A DNA stretch of 64,000 nucleotides from Streptomyces sp. S.PB5. GTDB lineage: Bacteria; Actinomycetota; Actinomycetes; Streptomycetales; Streptomycetaceae. Numbering within the stretch: the first letter of the stretch is position 1; every line of letters begins with the position of its first letter. Position numbers and translations under genes: made by a program. Shown one piece after another: positions 10,135-19,419 of this stretch. The notes under the pieces are model-generated. The model had not been told where the DNA came from. It worked only from the letters and a program-made list of their open reading frames with translations, and did not search any database. The DNA lies in the NCBI RefSeq assembly GCF_030403745.1, contig NZ_JAQMWP010000002.1:1-64000 (forward strand), read 5' to 3'.

Positions 10135-10821
10135 ATGGTGCAGAAGGCCAAGATCCTCCTGGTCGATGACCGGCCGGAGAATCTGCTCGCGCTGGAGGCC
10201 ATCCTCTCCGCGCTCGATCAGACGCTGGTGCGGGCATCGTCCGGGGAGGAAGCGCTCAAAGCACTGCTCACTGACGACTTCGCGGTCATTCTGCTGGACG
10301 TCCAGATGCCGGGCATGGACGGGTTCGAGACCGCGGCGCACATCAAGCGGCGAGAACGCACCCGGGACATCCCGATCATCTTCCTCACCGCGATCAACCA
10401 CGGCCCGCACCACACCTTCCGCGGCTATGCGGCGGGCGCGGTCGACTACATCTCCAAGCCCTTCGACCCGTGGGTGCTGCGCGCGAAGGTCTCCGTGTTC
10501 GTCGAGCTGTACATGAAGAACTGCCAGCTGAGGGAGCAGGCGGCGCTGCTGCGGCTCCAGTTGGAGGGCGGTGCCGGCGGCAAGGCCGCCCCCGGCGAGA
10601 CGAAGGAACCGGCCGGGCTGCTGGCCGAGCTGTCGGCGCGGCTCGCGGCGGTCGAGGAGCAGGCGGAGGCGCTGTCCAAGCAGCTCGACGACGAGTCGGC
10701 GGACGCGGCGGCCGTGGCCACGGCCGCCCATCTCGAACGCAAACTCACCGGACTGCGGCGGGCGCTGGACGCGCTGGAGCCGGGCACCGGGCCCACACCG
10801 TCGGTGCCCTCGCAGAACTGA
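10135..10821 (+). CDS. osaB: OsaB-like response regulator without DNA-binding domain
   Basis: 228 residues. An N-terminal receiver (about 5-120) has acidic pair DD at 11-12, phospho-acceptor Asp55 in LLDVQMPGMDG, and the SKPFDPW lysine. The C-terminal half is Ala/Glu/Leu-rich and predicted coiled coil (QLREQAALLRLQ, and LAAVEEQAEALSKQ further on) instead of a DNA-binding domain, so it probably acts through protein contacts. It is the expected partner of the hybrid kinase upstream. ATG 10135 is preceded by GAGGAGGGCGG, a strong ribosome-binding site. Longer in-frame starts upstream lack one. A 147-bp gap separates it from ftsK. Confidence 0.87.
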   Translation: MVQKAKILLVDDRPENLLALEAILSALDQTLVRASSGEEALKALLTDDFAVILLDVQMPGMDGFETAAHIKRRERTRDIPIIFLTAINHGPHHTFRGYAAGAVDYISKPFDPWVLRAKVSVFVELYMKNCQLREQAALLRLQLEGGAGGKAAPGETKEPAGLLAELSARLAAVEEQAEALSKQLDDESADAAAVATAAHLERKLTGLRRALDALEPGTGPTPSVPSQN

Positions 10822-10968
10822 CGTCCCTACGCGCGCGGAACTGCGCTCCGTCCACGGCCCAGTTGCTCATGAGCAGGCGTCAGTTCCACGCACTCGCAAG
10901 GACGACACGAACGGGTGAAGCACTGGGCACACGTGTCCGTTGTCGTCTCCACCGGTAACCTCACACCT

Positions 10969-13686
10969 ATGGCCTCACGTCCCTCCGCTGCCAAGAAGCA
11001 GCCCGCGAAGAAGGCGGCGGCTCCGGCGAAGAAGGCCGCTGCGAAGAAGCCTCCGGCGAAGAAGGCGCCCGCCAAGAAGGCCGCGGCGAAGAAGGCCGCG
11101 CCGCCCCCCAAGCCGGCGCCGAACCCGACCGGCGGTATCTACAAGCTCGTACGCGCCGTCTGGCTGGGCCTCGCGCACGCCGTGGGCGCGGTGTTCCGCG
11201 GCATAGGGAACGGCGCGAAGAACCTCGACCCGGCACACCGCAAGGACGGCGTCGCGCTGCTGCTGCTCGGCCTCGCGCTGATCGTCGCGGCCGGCACCTG
11301 GTCGAACCTGCGCGGTCCCGTCGGCGACCTCGTCGAGATGCTGGTGACCGGTGCCTTCGGGCGCCTGGACCTCCTCGTGCCGATACTGCTCGCGGTCATC
11401 GCCTTCCGGTTCATCCGGCACCCCGAGAAGCCCGAGGCCAACGGCCGGATCGTGATCGGTCTGTCCGCGCTGGTGATCGGCGTGCTCGGCCAGGTCCACA
11501 TCGCGTGCGGCGCGCCCGCGCGGAGCGACGGCATGCAGGCCATAAGGGACGCCGGCGGCCTCATCGGCTGGGGCGCGGCGACCCCGCTGTCGTACACGAT
11601 GGGCGAGGTTCTCGCCGTACCGCTGCTCGTGCTGCTCACGGTCTTCGGGCTGCTGGTCGTCACCGCCACACCGGTCAACGCCATTCCGCGCAGGCTGCGG
11701 GAGCTCGGCGTGCGGCTCGGGGTGGTGCACGACCCGTCGGAGGACGAGTTCGACGAGTTCTCGGGCGACGACGAGCGTTACGAGGAGCAGTGGCGCGAGG
11801 CGCTGCCCGCGCGTAACCGCAGACGGGGACCGGCACCCGAGGCGTACGACCCCGATGGCGCCGAGCAGGAGGCCCTCACGCGGCGTCGCGGCCGCCCCAG
11901 GCGCTCCGCGGTGCCCCAGCCCGACATGGACCGTCCCATGGACGCCCTGGACGTCGCCGCCGCGGCCGCCGCCGCGCTGGACGGTGCCGTCATGCACGGG
12001 CTGCCGCCGTCGCCGATCGTCGCCGACCTCACCCAGGGGGTGAGCGTCGGGGACCGCGAGGACACGACGCCGACGCCGGTGCCGACCCCCGTGCCGGCCC
12101 CGGCCGCGCGCGGCAGGCAGGAGAAGCTCAAGGTCGAGGTCGCCGACCTCACCAAGCCCGCACCCGAGGCACCGGGCGAGCTGCCGCCGCGCGCGGAGCA
12201 GCTCCAGCTGTCCGGTGACATCACCTACTCGCTGCCCTCGCTCGACCTCCTGGAGCGCGGCGGGCCCGGCAAGGCGCGCAGCGCGGCCAACGACGCCGTC
12301 GTCGCCTCGCTGACCAACGTCTTCATGGAGTTCAAGGTCGACGCGGCCGTCACCGGCTTCACGCGCGGGCCGACGGTCACGCGGTACGAGGTCGAGCTCG
12401 GCCCCGCTGTGAAGGTCGAGCGGATCACCGCGCTGGCGAAGAACATCGCGTACGCCGTCGCCAGCCCCGACGTGCGGATCATCAGCCCGATCCCCGGCAA
12501 GTCCGCGGTCGGCATCGAGATCCCGAACACCGACCGCGAGATGGTCAACCTCGGCGACGTGCTGCGGCTCGCGGCGGCCGCCGAGGACGACCATCCGATG
12601 CTGGTGGCGCTCGGCAAGGACGTCGAGGGCGGCTATGTGATGGCCAACCTGGCGAAGATGCCGCACGTGCTCGTCGCCGGAGCCACGGGTTCCGGTAAGT
12701 CCTCGTGCATTAACTGCTTGATCACGTCCATCATGGTCCGCGCGACTCCCGAGGACGTCCGCATGGTCCTCGTCGACCCCAAGCGGGTCGAGCTGACCGT
12801 GTACGAGGGCATCCCGCACCTGATCACGCCGATCATCACCAACCCGAAGCGGGCCGCCGAGGCGCTCCAGTGGGTCGTACGGGAGATGGACCTCCGGTAC
12901 GACGACCTGGCGGCGTACGGGTTCCGGCACATCGACGACTTCAACGAGGCGATCCGCAACGGCAAGGTCAAGGCGCCCGAGGGCAGTGAGCGGGAGCTTC
13001 AGCCGTACCCGTATCTGCTGGTGATCGTGGACGAGCTCGCCGACCTGATGATGGTCGCGCCCAGGGACGTCGAGGACGCGATCGTGCGCATCACGCAGCT
13101 CGCGCGCGCGGCCGGCATCCACCTGGTGCTCGCCACGCAGCGGCCGTCGGTGGATGTCGTCACCGGTCTGATCAAGGCGAACGTGCCCTCGCGGCTGGCC
13201 TTCGCCACGTCGTCGCTCGCGGACTCCCGGGTCATCCTCGACCAGCCGGGCGCCGAGAAGCTGATCGGCAAGGGTGACGGGCTGTTCCTGCCCATGGGGG
13301 CCAACAAGCCCACCCGTATGCAGGGCGCCTTCGTGACCGAGGACGAGGTCGCGGCGGTCGTGCAGCACTGCAAGGACCAGATGGCGCCGATCTTCCGGGA
13401 CGACGTCGTCGTGGGGACGAAGCAGAAGAAGGAGATCGACGAGGAGATCGGCGACGACCTGGACCTGCTGTGCCAGGCGGCCGAGCTGGTCGTGTCGACG
13501 CAGTTCGGGTCGACCTCCATGCTGCAGCGCAAGCTGCGCGTCGGCTTCGCCAAGGCGGGACGGCTGATGGACCTGATGGAGTCCCGGGGGATCGTCGGGC
13601 CCAGTGAGGGGTCCAAGGCTCGTGACGTTCTTGTGAAGGCTGATGAGCTGGACGGAGTGCTCGCGGTGATCCGCGGGGAGGCTTAA
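10969..13686 (+). CDS. ftsK: DNA translocase FtsK/SpoIIIE
   Basis: About 905 residues. An N-terminal Lys/Ala-rich tail (repeated PAKKAA) is followed by about four membrane segments (~85-250), a charged Pro-rich linker, and the hexameric RecA-like motor. The motor has Walker A GATGSGKSS (~570-580) and Walker B LLVIVDELADLMM. The C-terminal gamma winged helix contains QFGSTSMLQRKLRVGFAKAGR, which reads KOPS-type DNA polarity. The protein clears chromosomes from closing septa, in Streptomyces during sporulation septation. ATG 10969 lies 7 nt after a TAACCT -10-like box with no Shine-Dalgarno, suggesting a leaderless mRNA. An in-frame ATG 54 bp upstream (10915) is the alternative. Confidence 0.95.
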   Translation: MASRPSAAKKQPAKKAAAPAKKAAAKKPPAKKAPAKKAAAKKAAPPPKPAPNPTGGIYKLVRAVWLGLAHAVGAVFRGIGNGAKNLDPAHRKDGVALLLLGLALIVAAGTWSNLRGPVGDLVEMLVTGAFGRLDLLVPILLAVIAFRFIRHPEKPEANGRIVIGLSALVIGVLGQVHIACGAPARSDGMQAIRDAGGLIGWGAATPLSYTMGEVLAVPLLVLLTVFGLLVVTATPVNAIPRRLRELGVRLGVVHDPSEDEFDEFSGDDERYEEQWREALPARNRRRGPAPEAYDPDGAEQEALTRRRGRPRRSAVPQPDMDRPMDALDVAAAAAAALDGAVMHGLPPSPIVADLTQGVSVGDREDTTPTPVPTPVPAPAARGRQEKLKVEVADLTKPAPEAPGELPPRAEQLQLSGDITYSLPSLDLLERGGPGKARSAANDAVVASLTNVFMEFKVDAAVTGFTRGPTVTRYEVELGPAVKVERITALAKNIAYAVASPDVRIISPIPGKSAVGIEIPNTDREMVNLGDVLRLAAAAEDDHPMLVALGKDVEGGYVMANLAKMPHVLVAGATGSGKSSCINCLITSIMVRATPEDVRMVLVDPKRVELTVYEGIPHLITPIITNPKRAAEALQWVVREMDLRYDDLAAYGFRHIDDFNEAIRNGKVKAPEGSERELQPYPYLLVIVDELADLMMVAPRDVEDAIVRITQLARAAGIHLVLATQRPSVDVVTGLIKANVPSRLAFATSSLADSRVILDQPGAEKLIGKGDGLFLPMGANKPTRMQGAFVTEDEVAAVVQHCKDQMAPIFRDDVVVGTKQKKEIDEEIGDDLDLLCQAAELVVSTQFGSTSMLQRKLRVGFAKAGRLMDLMESRGIVGPSEGSKARDVLVKADELDGVLAVIRGEA

Positions 13687-13728
13687 GAGGACGTCGCCTC
13701 CGGAAACGGGGCACACCGGTCACCTTCC

Positions 13729-13770
13729 GGGTGGGTGGGCGATCGAGGGGTGTTCGATCGTGACTCACCC
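13729..13770. other. imperfect hairpin in the ftsK - RodZ-like intergenic region
   Basis: In the 280-bp gap after ftsK, GGGTGGGT...CGATCG pairs with CGATCG...ACTCACCC around a 9-nt loop. A short internal bulge interrupts the stem. There is no T run. It may be an ftsK 3' end or an operator of the next gene. I see no gene in the gap. Confidence 0.4.
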
Positions 13771-13966
13771 GTAAGGGATCATTGAGCAACCGTTTCCCTT
13801 CGGCGTACGTCAAGTTGAGGGAAGCGAAAAGCTGCTGCTCCACCATCGGCGTGTCCGGCCATACCGATGGCGTACAAAGTCCCACCGCCCGGTTGCCCCA
13901 CCCTTTCGCACCCCCCCTAGACTGAACCCTCAGCACAGGTGGCTTAAACGCTCGAAAGGCGCCCCC

Positions 13967-14806
13967 GTGTCCATCGGCAACTCCCCTGAAGACGAGCGTC
14001 CGTTCGAAGACGACCGTGAGGATGCCCGCCCCTCGATCGGCCGCGCCCTGAAGCAGGCGCGTATCGCGGCCGGGCTGACCGTCGACGACGTCAGTAGTGC
14101 CACCCGGGTCCGTATCGCCATCGTGCATGCCATCGAGGCCGACGACTTCGCTCCCTGTGGCGGGGACGTCTACGCCCGTGGGCACATCCGGACCCTGGCC
14201 AAGGCCGTCCATCTCGACCCGGCCCCCCTTCTGGACCAGTTCGCCGCGGATCATGGCGGCGGGCGTCCGGCGCCGACCCCCGCGGCCCCGCTGTTCGAGG
14301 CGGAACGCATCCGTCCCGAGCGCCGCGGGCCGAACTGGACCGCGGCGATGGTCGCCGCGATCGTCGCCGTGATCGGCTTCGTCGGGTTCACCGCCTTCAA
14401 GGGCGACGACGAGGGCGGCAAGACGCAGGTCGCAGAGGGCGCCACGCCCTCGACCAGCGAGACCTCCTCGCCGACACCCAAGAGCGAGAAGCCCGAGTCG
14501 CCGAAGCCGGACCCGACCGACAGCGCCATCGCGGCCGCACCCCAGGACAAGGTGACCGTCCAGGTCACCGCGCCCGACGGGAAGAGCTGGATCTCCGCCA
14601 AGGACCACAACGGCCGGCTGCTGTTCGACGGGCTGCTCAAGCAGGGCGAGTCCAAGACCTTCCAGGACAGCGAGAAGATCAACCTGGTCCTCGGTGACGC
14701 CGGGGCGATCCAGCTGTATGTGAACGGCAAGAAGATCGACGACGACTGGCAGCCGGGGGCCGTGGAGCGGCTCACGTACACGAAGGGCGACCCCACGGTC
14801 GGCTAG
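13967..14806 (+). CDS. RodZ-like membrane protein (HTH_25, TM, DUF4115)
   Basis: 279 residues. An N-terminal helix-turn-helix domain of the RodZ kind (~23-95; [20 protein letters not shown], and [14 protein letters not shown] further on) is followed by one transmembrane helix (~123-145). A charged Ser/Pro linker and an extracytoplasmic DUF4115 beta domain (~190-275, [18 protein letters not shown]) follow. RodZ proteins link MreB filaments and wall synthesis in rods. The actinobacterial role next to ftsK/pgsA is not settled. GTG 13967 has a GAAAGG ribosome-binding site. A strong hairpin follows at 14843-14875. Confidence 0.85.
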   Translation: MSIGNSPEDERPFEDDREDARPSIGRALKQARIAAGLTVDDVSSATRVRIAIVHAIEADDFAPCGGDVYARGHIRTLAKAVHLDPAPLLDQFAADHGGGRPAPTPAAPLFEAERIRPERRGPNWTAAMVAAIVAVIGFVGFTAFKGDDEGGKTQVAEGATPSTSETSSPTPKSEKPESPKPDPTDSAIAAAPQDKVTVQVTAPDGKSWISAKDHNGRLLFDGLLKQGESKTFQDSEKINLVLGDAGAIQLYVNGKKIDDDWQPGAVERLTYTKGDPTVG

Positions 14807-14842
14807 GGCCGAGGGGGCCGTTCGACGCCCCAGGTGAGAGAC

Positions 14843-14875
14843 GAAGGGGTTGGCGGCAAGATCGCCAACCCCTTC
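14843..14875. terminator. hairpin terminator between RodZ-like gene and rimO
   Basis: GAAGGGGTTGGCG and CGCCAACCCCTTC form a perfect 13-bp stem with a short loop. No T run follows, which is usual for GC-rich actinobacterial terminators. It separates the RodZ-like gene from the rimO operon. Confidence 0.75.
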
Positions 14876-14913
14876 GACATGGGCTGTCAGTGGAACGAAG
14901 TAGTCTTGAGCCC

Positions 14914-16401
14914 ATGCCTGAACGCCGTACCGTCGCACTCGTCACTCTTGGCTGCGCCCGTAACGAGGTGGACTCGGAGGAGCTCGCAGGCCGCTTGGAG
15001 GCGGACGGCTGGGAGCTCGTCGAGGACGCCGAGGACGCGGACGTCGCCGTCGTCAACACCTGTGGCTTCGTCGAGGCCGCCAAGAAGGACTCCGTCGACG
15101 CCCTCCTGGAGGCCAACGATCTCAAGGGGCACGGCAGAACCCAGGCCGTCGTGGCGGTGGGCTGCATGGCCGAGCGGTACGGCAAGGACCTCGCCGAGGC
15201 CCTCCCGGAGGCGGACGGCGTGCTCGGCTTCGACGACTACGCCGACATCTCCGACCGGCTCCAGACCATCCTGAGCGGCGGCATCCACGCCGCCCACACC
15301 CCGCGCGACCGGCGCAAGCTCCTGCCGATCAGCCCTGCCGAGCGGCAGGACTCCGCGGCGGCCGTCGCGCTGCCCGGGCACGGATCGGCCGCCGAGAGCG
15401 CGCCCGCCGACCTCCCCGAGGGGATCGCTCCGGTCTCCGGCCCCCGTGCGCCCCTGCGCCGCCGGCTGGACGGCTCCCCGGTCGCCTCGGTGAAGCTGGC
15501 CTCCGGCTGCGACCGGCGCTGCACCTTCTGCGCCATCCCGTCCTTCCGCGGCTCCTTCATCTCGCGGCGGCCCTCGGACGTCCTCAACGAGACGCGCTGG
15601 CTGGCCGAGCAGGGCGTCAAGGAGATCATGCTGGTCTCCGAGAACAACACCTCCTACGGCAAGGACCTGGGCGACATCCGTCTGCTCGAGTCCCTGCTGC
15701 CCGAGCTCGCCGAGGTCGACGGCATCGAGCGGGTGCGCGTCAGCTACCTCCAGCCGGCCGAGATGCGACCCGGTCTGATCGACGTACTGACCTCCACGCC
15801 CAAGGTCGTGCCCTACTTCGACCTGTCCTTCCAGCACTCCGCCCCCGGCGTGCTGCGCGCGATGCGGCGCTTCGGTGACACCGACCGGTTCCTGGAGCTC
15901 CTCGACACCATCCGGAGCAAGGCCCCGCAGGCCGGTGTGCGCTCCAACTTCATCGTGGGCTTCCCGGGCGAGTCCGAGGGCGACCTGGCGGAGCTGGAGC
16001 GGTTCCTGAACGGCGCGCGGCTGGACGCCATCGGTGTCTTCGGCTACTCCGACGAGGAGGGCACGGAAGCGGCCACGTACGACAACAAGCTCGACGAGGA
16101 CGTCGTCGCCGAGCGGCTGGCACGTGTCTCCCGGCTGGCCGAGGAGCTCGTCTCGCAGCGGGCCGAGGAGCGCGTGGGCGAGACCGTGCGCGTGCTGGTG
16201 GAATCCGTGGACGAGGAGGGCGTGTACGGGCGTGGTGAGCACCAGGCGCCCGAGACGGACGGCCAGGTGCTGCTCACGAGCGGCGAAGGTCTGAGTGTCG
16301 GCCGTATGGTCGAGGCAAAGGTGGTCGGTACCGAGGGTGTCGATCTGGTGGCCGAGCCGCTGGCGGGCTCGCTCGCGTGTAGTGAGGAGGCGGGCAGATG
16401 A
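14914..16401 (+). CDS. rimO: ribosomal protein S12 methylthiotransferase RimO
   Basis: 495 residues. The N-terminal UPF0004 domain has [19 protein letters not shown] and VGCMAERYG with the three auxiliary 4Fe-4S cysteines. The radical SAM domain has CDRRCTFC (Cys199, Cys203, Cys206), and a C-terminal TRAM domain ends the protein. RimO adds a methylthio group to an aspartate of ribosomal protein S12. A 60-residue Ala/Pro-rich insert (~130-190) separates the first two domains, as in other actinobacterial RimO proteins. ATG 14914 gives the family start [14 protein letters not shown] and lies 7 nt after TAGTCT, suggesting a leaderless mRNA. Its stop overlaps the pgsA start. Confidence 0.94.
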   Translation: MPERRTVALVTLGCARNEVDSEELAGRLEADGWELVEDAEDADVAVVNTCGFVEAAKKDSVDALLEANDLKGHGRTQAVVAVGCMAERYGKDLAEALPEADGVLGFDDYADISDRLQTILSGGIHAAHTPRDRRKLLPISPAERQDSAAAVALPGHGSAAESAPADLPEGIAPVSGPRAPLRRRLDGSPVASVKLASGCDRRCTFCAIPSFRGSFISRRPSDVLNETRWLAEQGVKEIMLVSENNTSYGKDLGDIRLLESLLPELAEVDGIERVRVSYLQPAEMRPGLIDVLTSTPKVVPYFDLSFQHSAPGVLRAMRRFGDTDRFLELLDTIRSKAPQAGVRSNFIVGFPGESEGDLAELERFLNGARLDAIGVFGYSDEEGTEAATYDNKLDEDVVAERLARVSRLAEELVSQRAEERVGETVRVLVESVDEEGVYGRGEHQAPETDGQVLLTSGEGLSVGRMVEAKVVGTEGVDLVAEPLAGSLACSEEAGR

Positions 16402-17117
16402 CCGGAGTACCGGCATCCGCTGCGGGCGGCCCCTCCAAGGCGGGTACGCCCGGAGCGGCGGGTGCTTCCGGCGCCGACTCCGGTGCCAAGTCCGCGCGCA
16501 GCGGCAAGATCGTGGCCGCGGCCGTCAACGAGGCCAGCCTCTGGAACATCGCCAACATCCTGACCATGGTCCGGCTGTTGCTCGTCCCGGGCTTCGTCGC
16601 GCTGATGCTGGCCGACGGCGGCTACGACCCGGCCTGGCGCGCGTTCGCCTGGGCGGCCTTCGCCATCGCCATGATCACCGACCTCTTCGACGGTCATCTG
16701 GCGCGCACCTACAACCTCGTCACCGACTTCGGGAAGATCGCCGACCCCATCGCCGACAAGGCGATCATGGGGGCGGCGCTCATCTGTCTGTCCGCGCTCG
16801 GCGATCTGCCGTGGTGGGTGACGGGTGTCATCCTCGGCCGGGAACTCGGGATCACGCTCCTGCGTTTCATCGTCATCCGGTACGGCGTCATCCCGGCGAG
16901 CCGTGGCGGCAAGCTGAAGACCCTCATCCAGGGCATCGCGGTCGGCATGTACATCCTGGCGCTGACGGGGTGGCTGGCGACCGCGCGGTTCTGGGTGATG
17001 GCGGTGGCGGTCGCCCTGACCGTGGCGACCGGCCTCGACTATGTGAGACAAGCCATTGTGCTGCGCCGGCAGGGAATCGCCGCCCGCGCAGCGGCGTTGG
17101 AGGAGACGGAAGCGTGA
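16398..17117 (+). CDS. pgsA: CDP-diacylglycerol--glycerol-3-phosphate 3-phosphatidyltransferase
   Basis: 239 residues of the CDP-alcohol phosphatidyltransferase family. The catalytic signature DG-x2-AR-x8-G-x3-D-x3-D is complete in [20 protein letters not shown] followed by ADPIAD, within a membrane protein of about six helices. A ~45-residue Ala/Gly/Ser-rich cytoplasmic leader precedes the first helix. The enzyme makes phosphatidylglycerol phosphate. ATG overlaps the rimO stop (ATGA), so the two are probably translationally coupled, and its own stop overlaps cinA. Confidence 0.92.
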   Translation: MTGVPASAAGGPSKAGTPGAAGASGADSGAKSARSGKIVAAAVNEASLWNIANILTMVRLLLVPGFVALMLADGGYDPAWRAFAWAAFAIAMITDLFDGHLARTYNLVTDFGKIADPIADKAIMGAALICLSALGDLPWWVTGVILGRELGITLLRFIVIRYGVIPASRGGKLKTLIQGIAVGMYILALTGWLATARFWVMAVAVALTVATGLDYVRQAIVLRRQGIAARAAALEETEA

Positions 17118-17650
17118 ATTCCCCGGCCACCGAAGTGGTGCGACTACTCACAGTGAGAGGCGAGACGCTCGCTGTCGCCGAGTCGCTCACCGGTGGACTG
17201 GTTGCGGCGGAAATCACAGCGGCCCCGGGTGCGTCCAAGGCGTTCCGGGGTTCGGTGACCGCCTACGCCACGGAACTCAAGCACGAACTGCTCGGTGTCG
17301 ATGCCGCTCTGCTGGCGGAGCGCGGAGCGGTGGATCCGCAGGTCGCGGCCCAGATGGCGGCCGGGGTGCGCAAGGCGCTCGGTGCCGACTGGGGCCTTGC
17401 GACCACGGGTGTCGCAGGACCGGAGGAACAGGACGGAAAGCCCGTCGGAACGGTGTACGTGGCCGTCGACGGAGGCTCTCCGGAACGATCAGGTGGCGGG
17501 AAAGTGTCCTCGCTGCGGTTGAACGGCGACCGTGCGGAAATTCGTATGGAGAGTGTACGGAGCGTACTCGCACTGCTCCTTCAGGAGCTTGCGGGCGAAC
17601 AGACCGGAAATGAGCGGGCACAGGATACGGAACGGAACGGGGGGTTTTGA
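17114..17650 (+). CDS. CinA C-terminal domain protein (nicotinamide-nucleotide amidase type)
   Basis: 178 residues, matching only the CinA C-terminal/PncC amidase domain: ETLAVAESLTGGLVAAEIT near the N-terminus, then TTGVAGPEEQDGKPVGTVYVA. PncC-type enzymes deamidate nicotinamide mononucleotide in NAD recycling. There is no N-terminal molybdopterin-binding-like CinA domain, which is the common short form. GTG 17114 overlaps the pgsA stop (GTGA). The rimO-pgsA-cinA-clgR order is conserved across actinobacteria. Confidence 0.88.
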   Translation: MNSPATEVVRLLTVRGETLAVAESLTGGLVAAEITAAPGASKAFRGSVTAYATELKHELLGVDAALLAERGAVDPQVAAQMAAGVRKALGADWGLATTGVAGPEEQDGKPVGTVYVAVDGGSPERSGGGKVSSLRLNGDRAEIRMESVRSVLALLLQELAGEQTGNERAQDTERNGGF

Positions 17651-17759
17651 TGTTTGCAGCCCTGAGTGAACACGACATCGCTCCCCGCACGGCCGCGGCG
17701 CAAGGCGGTACGGTGGGGCGTGAAGGATGCGGCTACGCGGTCCGAGGAGGGAGCCACCG

Positions 17760-18140
17760 ATGATTCTGCTCCGTCGCCTGCTGGGTGACGTGCTGCGTCG
17801 GCAGCGCCAACGCCAGGGCCGTACTCTGCGCGAAGTCTCCTCGTCCGCCCGAGTCTCACTCGGCTATCTCTCCGAGGTGGAGCGGGGGCAGAAGGAGGCT
17901 TCCTCCGAGCTGCTCTCCGCCATCTGCGACGCGCTGGACGTACGGATGTCCGAACTGATGCGGGAAGTGAGCGACGAGCTCGCCCTCGCCGAGCTGGCCC
18001 AGTCCGCTGCGGCCACCCCCAGCGAGCCCGTGCCCACGCCGGTACGTCCGATGCTGGGTTCCGTCTCGGTGACCGGTGTGCCACCGGAACGGGTGACCAT
18101 CAAGGCGCCCGCGGAAGCGGTGGACGTCGTCGCTGCTTGA
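17760..18140 (+). CDS. clgR: ClgR-family XRE transcriptional regulator of Clp protease genes
   Basis: 126 residues. A Cro/CI-type helix-turn-helix (~10-65; [20 protein letters not shown], then [20 protein letters not shown]) is followed by a flexible Pro/Ala tail ending in VDVVAA. Position after cinA and the sequence [17 protein letters not shown] identify ClgR, which activates clpP1P2, clpC and lon in Streptomyces and corynebacteria. In S. lividans ClgR is itself a ClpP substrate recognised through its C-terminal alanines. The Ala-Ala end fits this. ATG 17760 has GAGGAGGGAG upstream. Longer in-frame starts do not. Confidence 0.88.
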   Translation: MILLRRLLGDVLRRQRQRQGRTLREVSSSARVSLGYLSEVERGQKEASSELLSAICDALDVRMSELMREVSDELALAELAQSAAATPSEPVPTPVRPMLGSVSVTGVPPERVTIKAPAEAVDVVAA

Positions 18141-18206
18141 GCGTCGCCGGTGTTTGCGCATGAGACGCGCTTCAACATCAGCTGAGGGCGCGTGAAGAAG
18201 TGCACG

Positions 18207-18260
18207 AGGCCCCGGCCAGGTCTCTCCGGATCATCCGGAGAGGCGTTGGCCGGGGCTTTC
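18207..18260 (+). terminator. long hairpin terminator after clgR
   Basis: GCCCCGGCCA (18209-18218) pairs with TGGCCGGGGC (18247-18256), and an inner arm CTCTCCGGA pairs with TCCGGAGAG around TCA. TTTC follows. It very likely ends the rimO-clgR transcript. Confidence 0.85.
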
Positions 18261-18309
18261 GTGCATCGTGGAGTGACGTTGCCCCGGGTTGCCGCTGGAG
18301 GTGGGGTTC

Positions 18310-18582
18310 ATGGCGCGACCGATAGTGCGGTGGGGGGTGGCGCTCGGGCTGGGGGCGTTGTGGTGGTGGGCCGTGCTGCGGCTGGCGTTCGCTCCCGGGT
18401 CCGGGGTGCTGGAGGGCGCGGTCGCCGCCGGGGGGTGGGGGCTGAGTCTGCTGCCGGTGCACTGTGTGCCGAGGGCGCGGGCGGCCGGGGCACTGGCCGC
18501 GGGGCGGTGGCGGGCGGCCTGGAGGGGCGGTACGGGGCCTGTGGTCACTATGGAATCGCCACGGGGGCGGGGGCGGGGGTGA
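18310..18582 (+). CDS. small two-helix membrane protein of unknown function
   Basis: 90 residues. A first hydrophobic helix (~7-27, WGVALGLGALWWWAVLRLAF) and a second (~33-53, GVLEGAVAAGGWGLSLLPVH) are followed by a basic Trp/Arg tail. ATG 18310 follows GGAGGTGGGG, a good ribosome-binding site, and codon third positions are GC-rich as in neighbours. I do not recognise a family with known function. It is the only gene between the clgR terminator and the convergent SDR gene. Confidence 0.6.
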   Translation: MARPIVRWGVALGLGALWWWAVLRLAFAPGSGVLEGAVAAGGWGLSLLPVHCVPRARAAGALAAGRWRAAWRGGTGPVVTMESPRGRGRG

Positions 18583-18621
18583 TGGGGATGCCGGGGGTGA
18601 CGGGTTCTGTGGTTCCGCTGG

Positions 18622-19383
18622 TCACCATGGCATCGCGACTCCGCCGTTCGGACGCAGGATCTGGCCCGTCGTGAAGGACGAGGCGTCGGAGGCCAGGTAC
18701 AGGACCGTGTGAGCGACGTCCGCCGGCTCGCCGACCCTGCCCAGGGGTGACATACGGGCCATGACCGCCTCTGTCCGCGCCTGGGCCTCGCCGTGGCGGT
18801 CGGTCATGGGGGTGCGGATCCAGCCCGGCGCGACCGCGTTCACGCGGATGCCGTGGCGGCCGACCTCGGTCGCCAGGGTCTTCGTCAGCTGGACGACCGC
18901 CGCCTTGGCCACGCCGTAGCAGAGCAGGCCCGGGCCGCCGGTGTCCACGGCGCCGGAGGCCATCGTGATGATGCTGCCCCTGGTCTGCTGGGCCAGCATC
19001 AGGCGGGCCGCCTCCTGGCAGGCGTACAGGACTCCCTTGAAGTTGACGTCCAGGACGCGGTCGAGGTCCTCGTCCCTCGTCTCCAGGACCGGGCTGCTGT
19101 GCATGATTCCGGCGATCGCGGCCATCACGTCGAGGCGGTCGCAGGAGGCGACGGCCTCGTGGAGCTGTTCGCGGTCGGTCACGTCGAGCTGGTGGGTGCG
19201 GGCGGTGCCGCCCGCGTCCTTGATGAGCGTCGCCGTTTCGTGCAGGCCCTGTGCGTCGCGGTCCGCGCAGTGCACGGTGGCGCCCGCTTCGGCGAAGAGG
19301 ACCGCGGAGGCGCGGCCTATGCCGCCGGCGGCGCCGGTGACGAATGCGGTGCGTCCGGTCAGGTCGTACGCGCTGACGGTCAT
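18622..19383 (-). CDS. SDR-family NAD(P)-dependent oxidoreductase
   Basis: 253 residues, the classical short-chain dehydrogenase length. TGAAGGIG (~16-23) binds the cofactor, ITMASG supplies the catalytic Ser, CYGVAK the Tyr-x3-Lys pair, and NAVAPGWIRTPM is the usual post-active-site segment. The common NAG motif is IAG here. The acidic CADRD after strand 2 suggests NAD(H). The substrate cannot be told. ATG 19383 starts MTVSAYDLTGRTAFVTG. An upstream in-frame ATG at 19419 is less likely. It runs 36 bp behind the glycosylase gene and may be co-transcribed with it. Confidence 0.88.
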   Translation of the reverse strand: MTVSAYDLTGRTAFVTGAAGGIGRASAVLFAEAGATVHCADRDAQGLHETATLIKDAGGTARTHQLDVTDREQLHEAVASCDRLDVMAAIAGIMHSSPVLETRDEDLDRVLDVNFKGVLYACQEAARLMLAQQTRGSIITMASGAVDTGGPGLLCYGVAKAAVVQLTKTLATEVGRHGIRVNAVAPGWIRTPMTDRHGEAQARTEAVMARMSPLGRVGEPADVAHTVLYLASDASSFTTGQILRPNGGVAMPW

Positions 19384-19419
19384 GAGGGGACGGTACGAGC
19401 GTTTCTGACGGGTCGTCAA

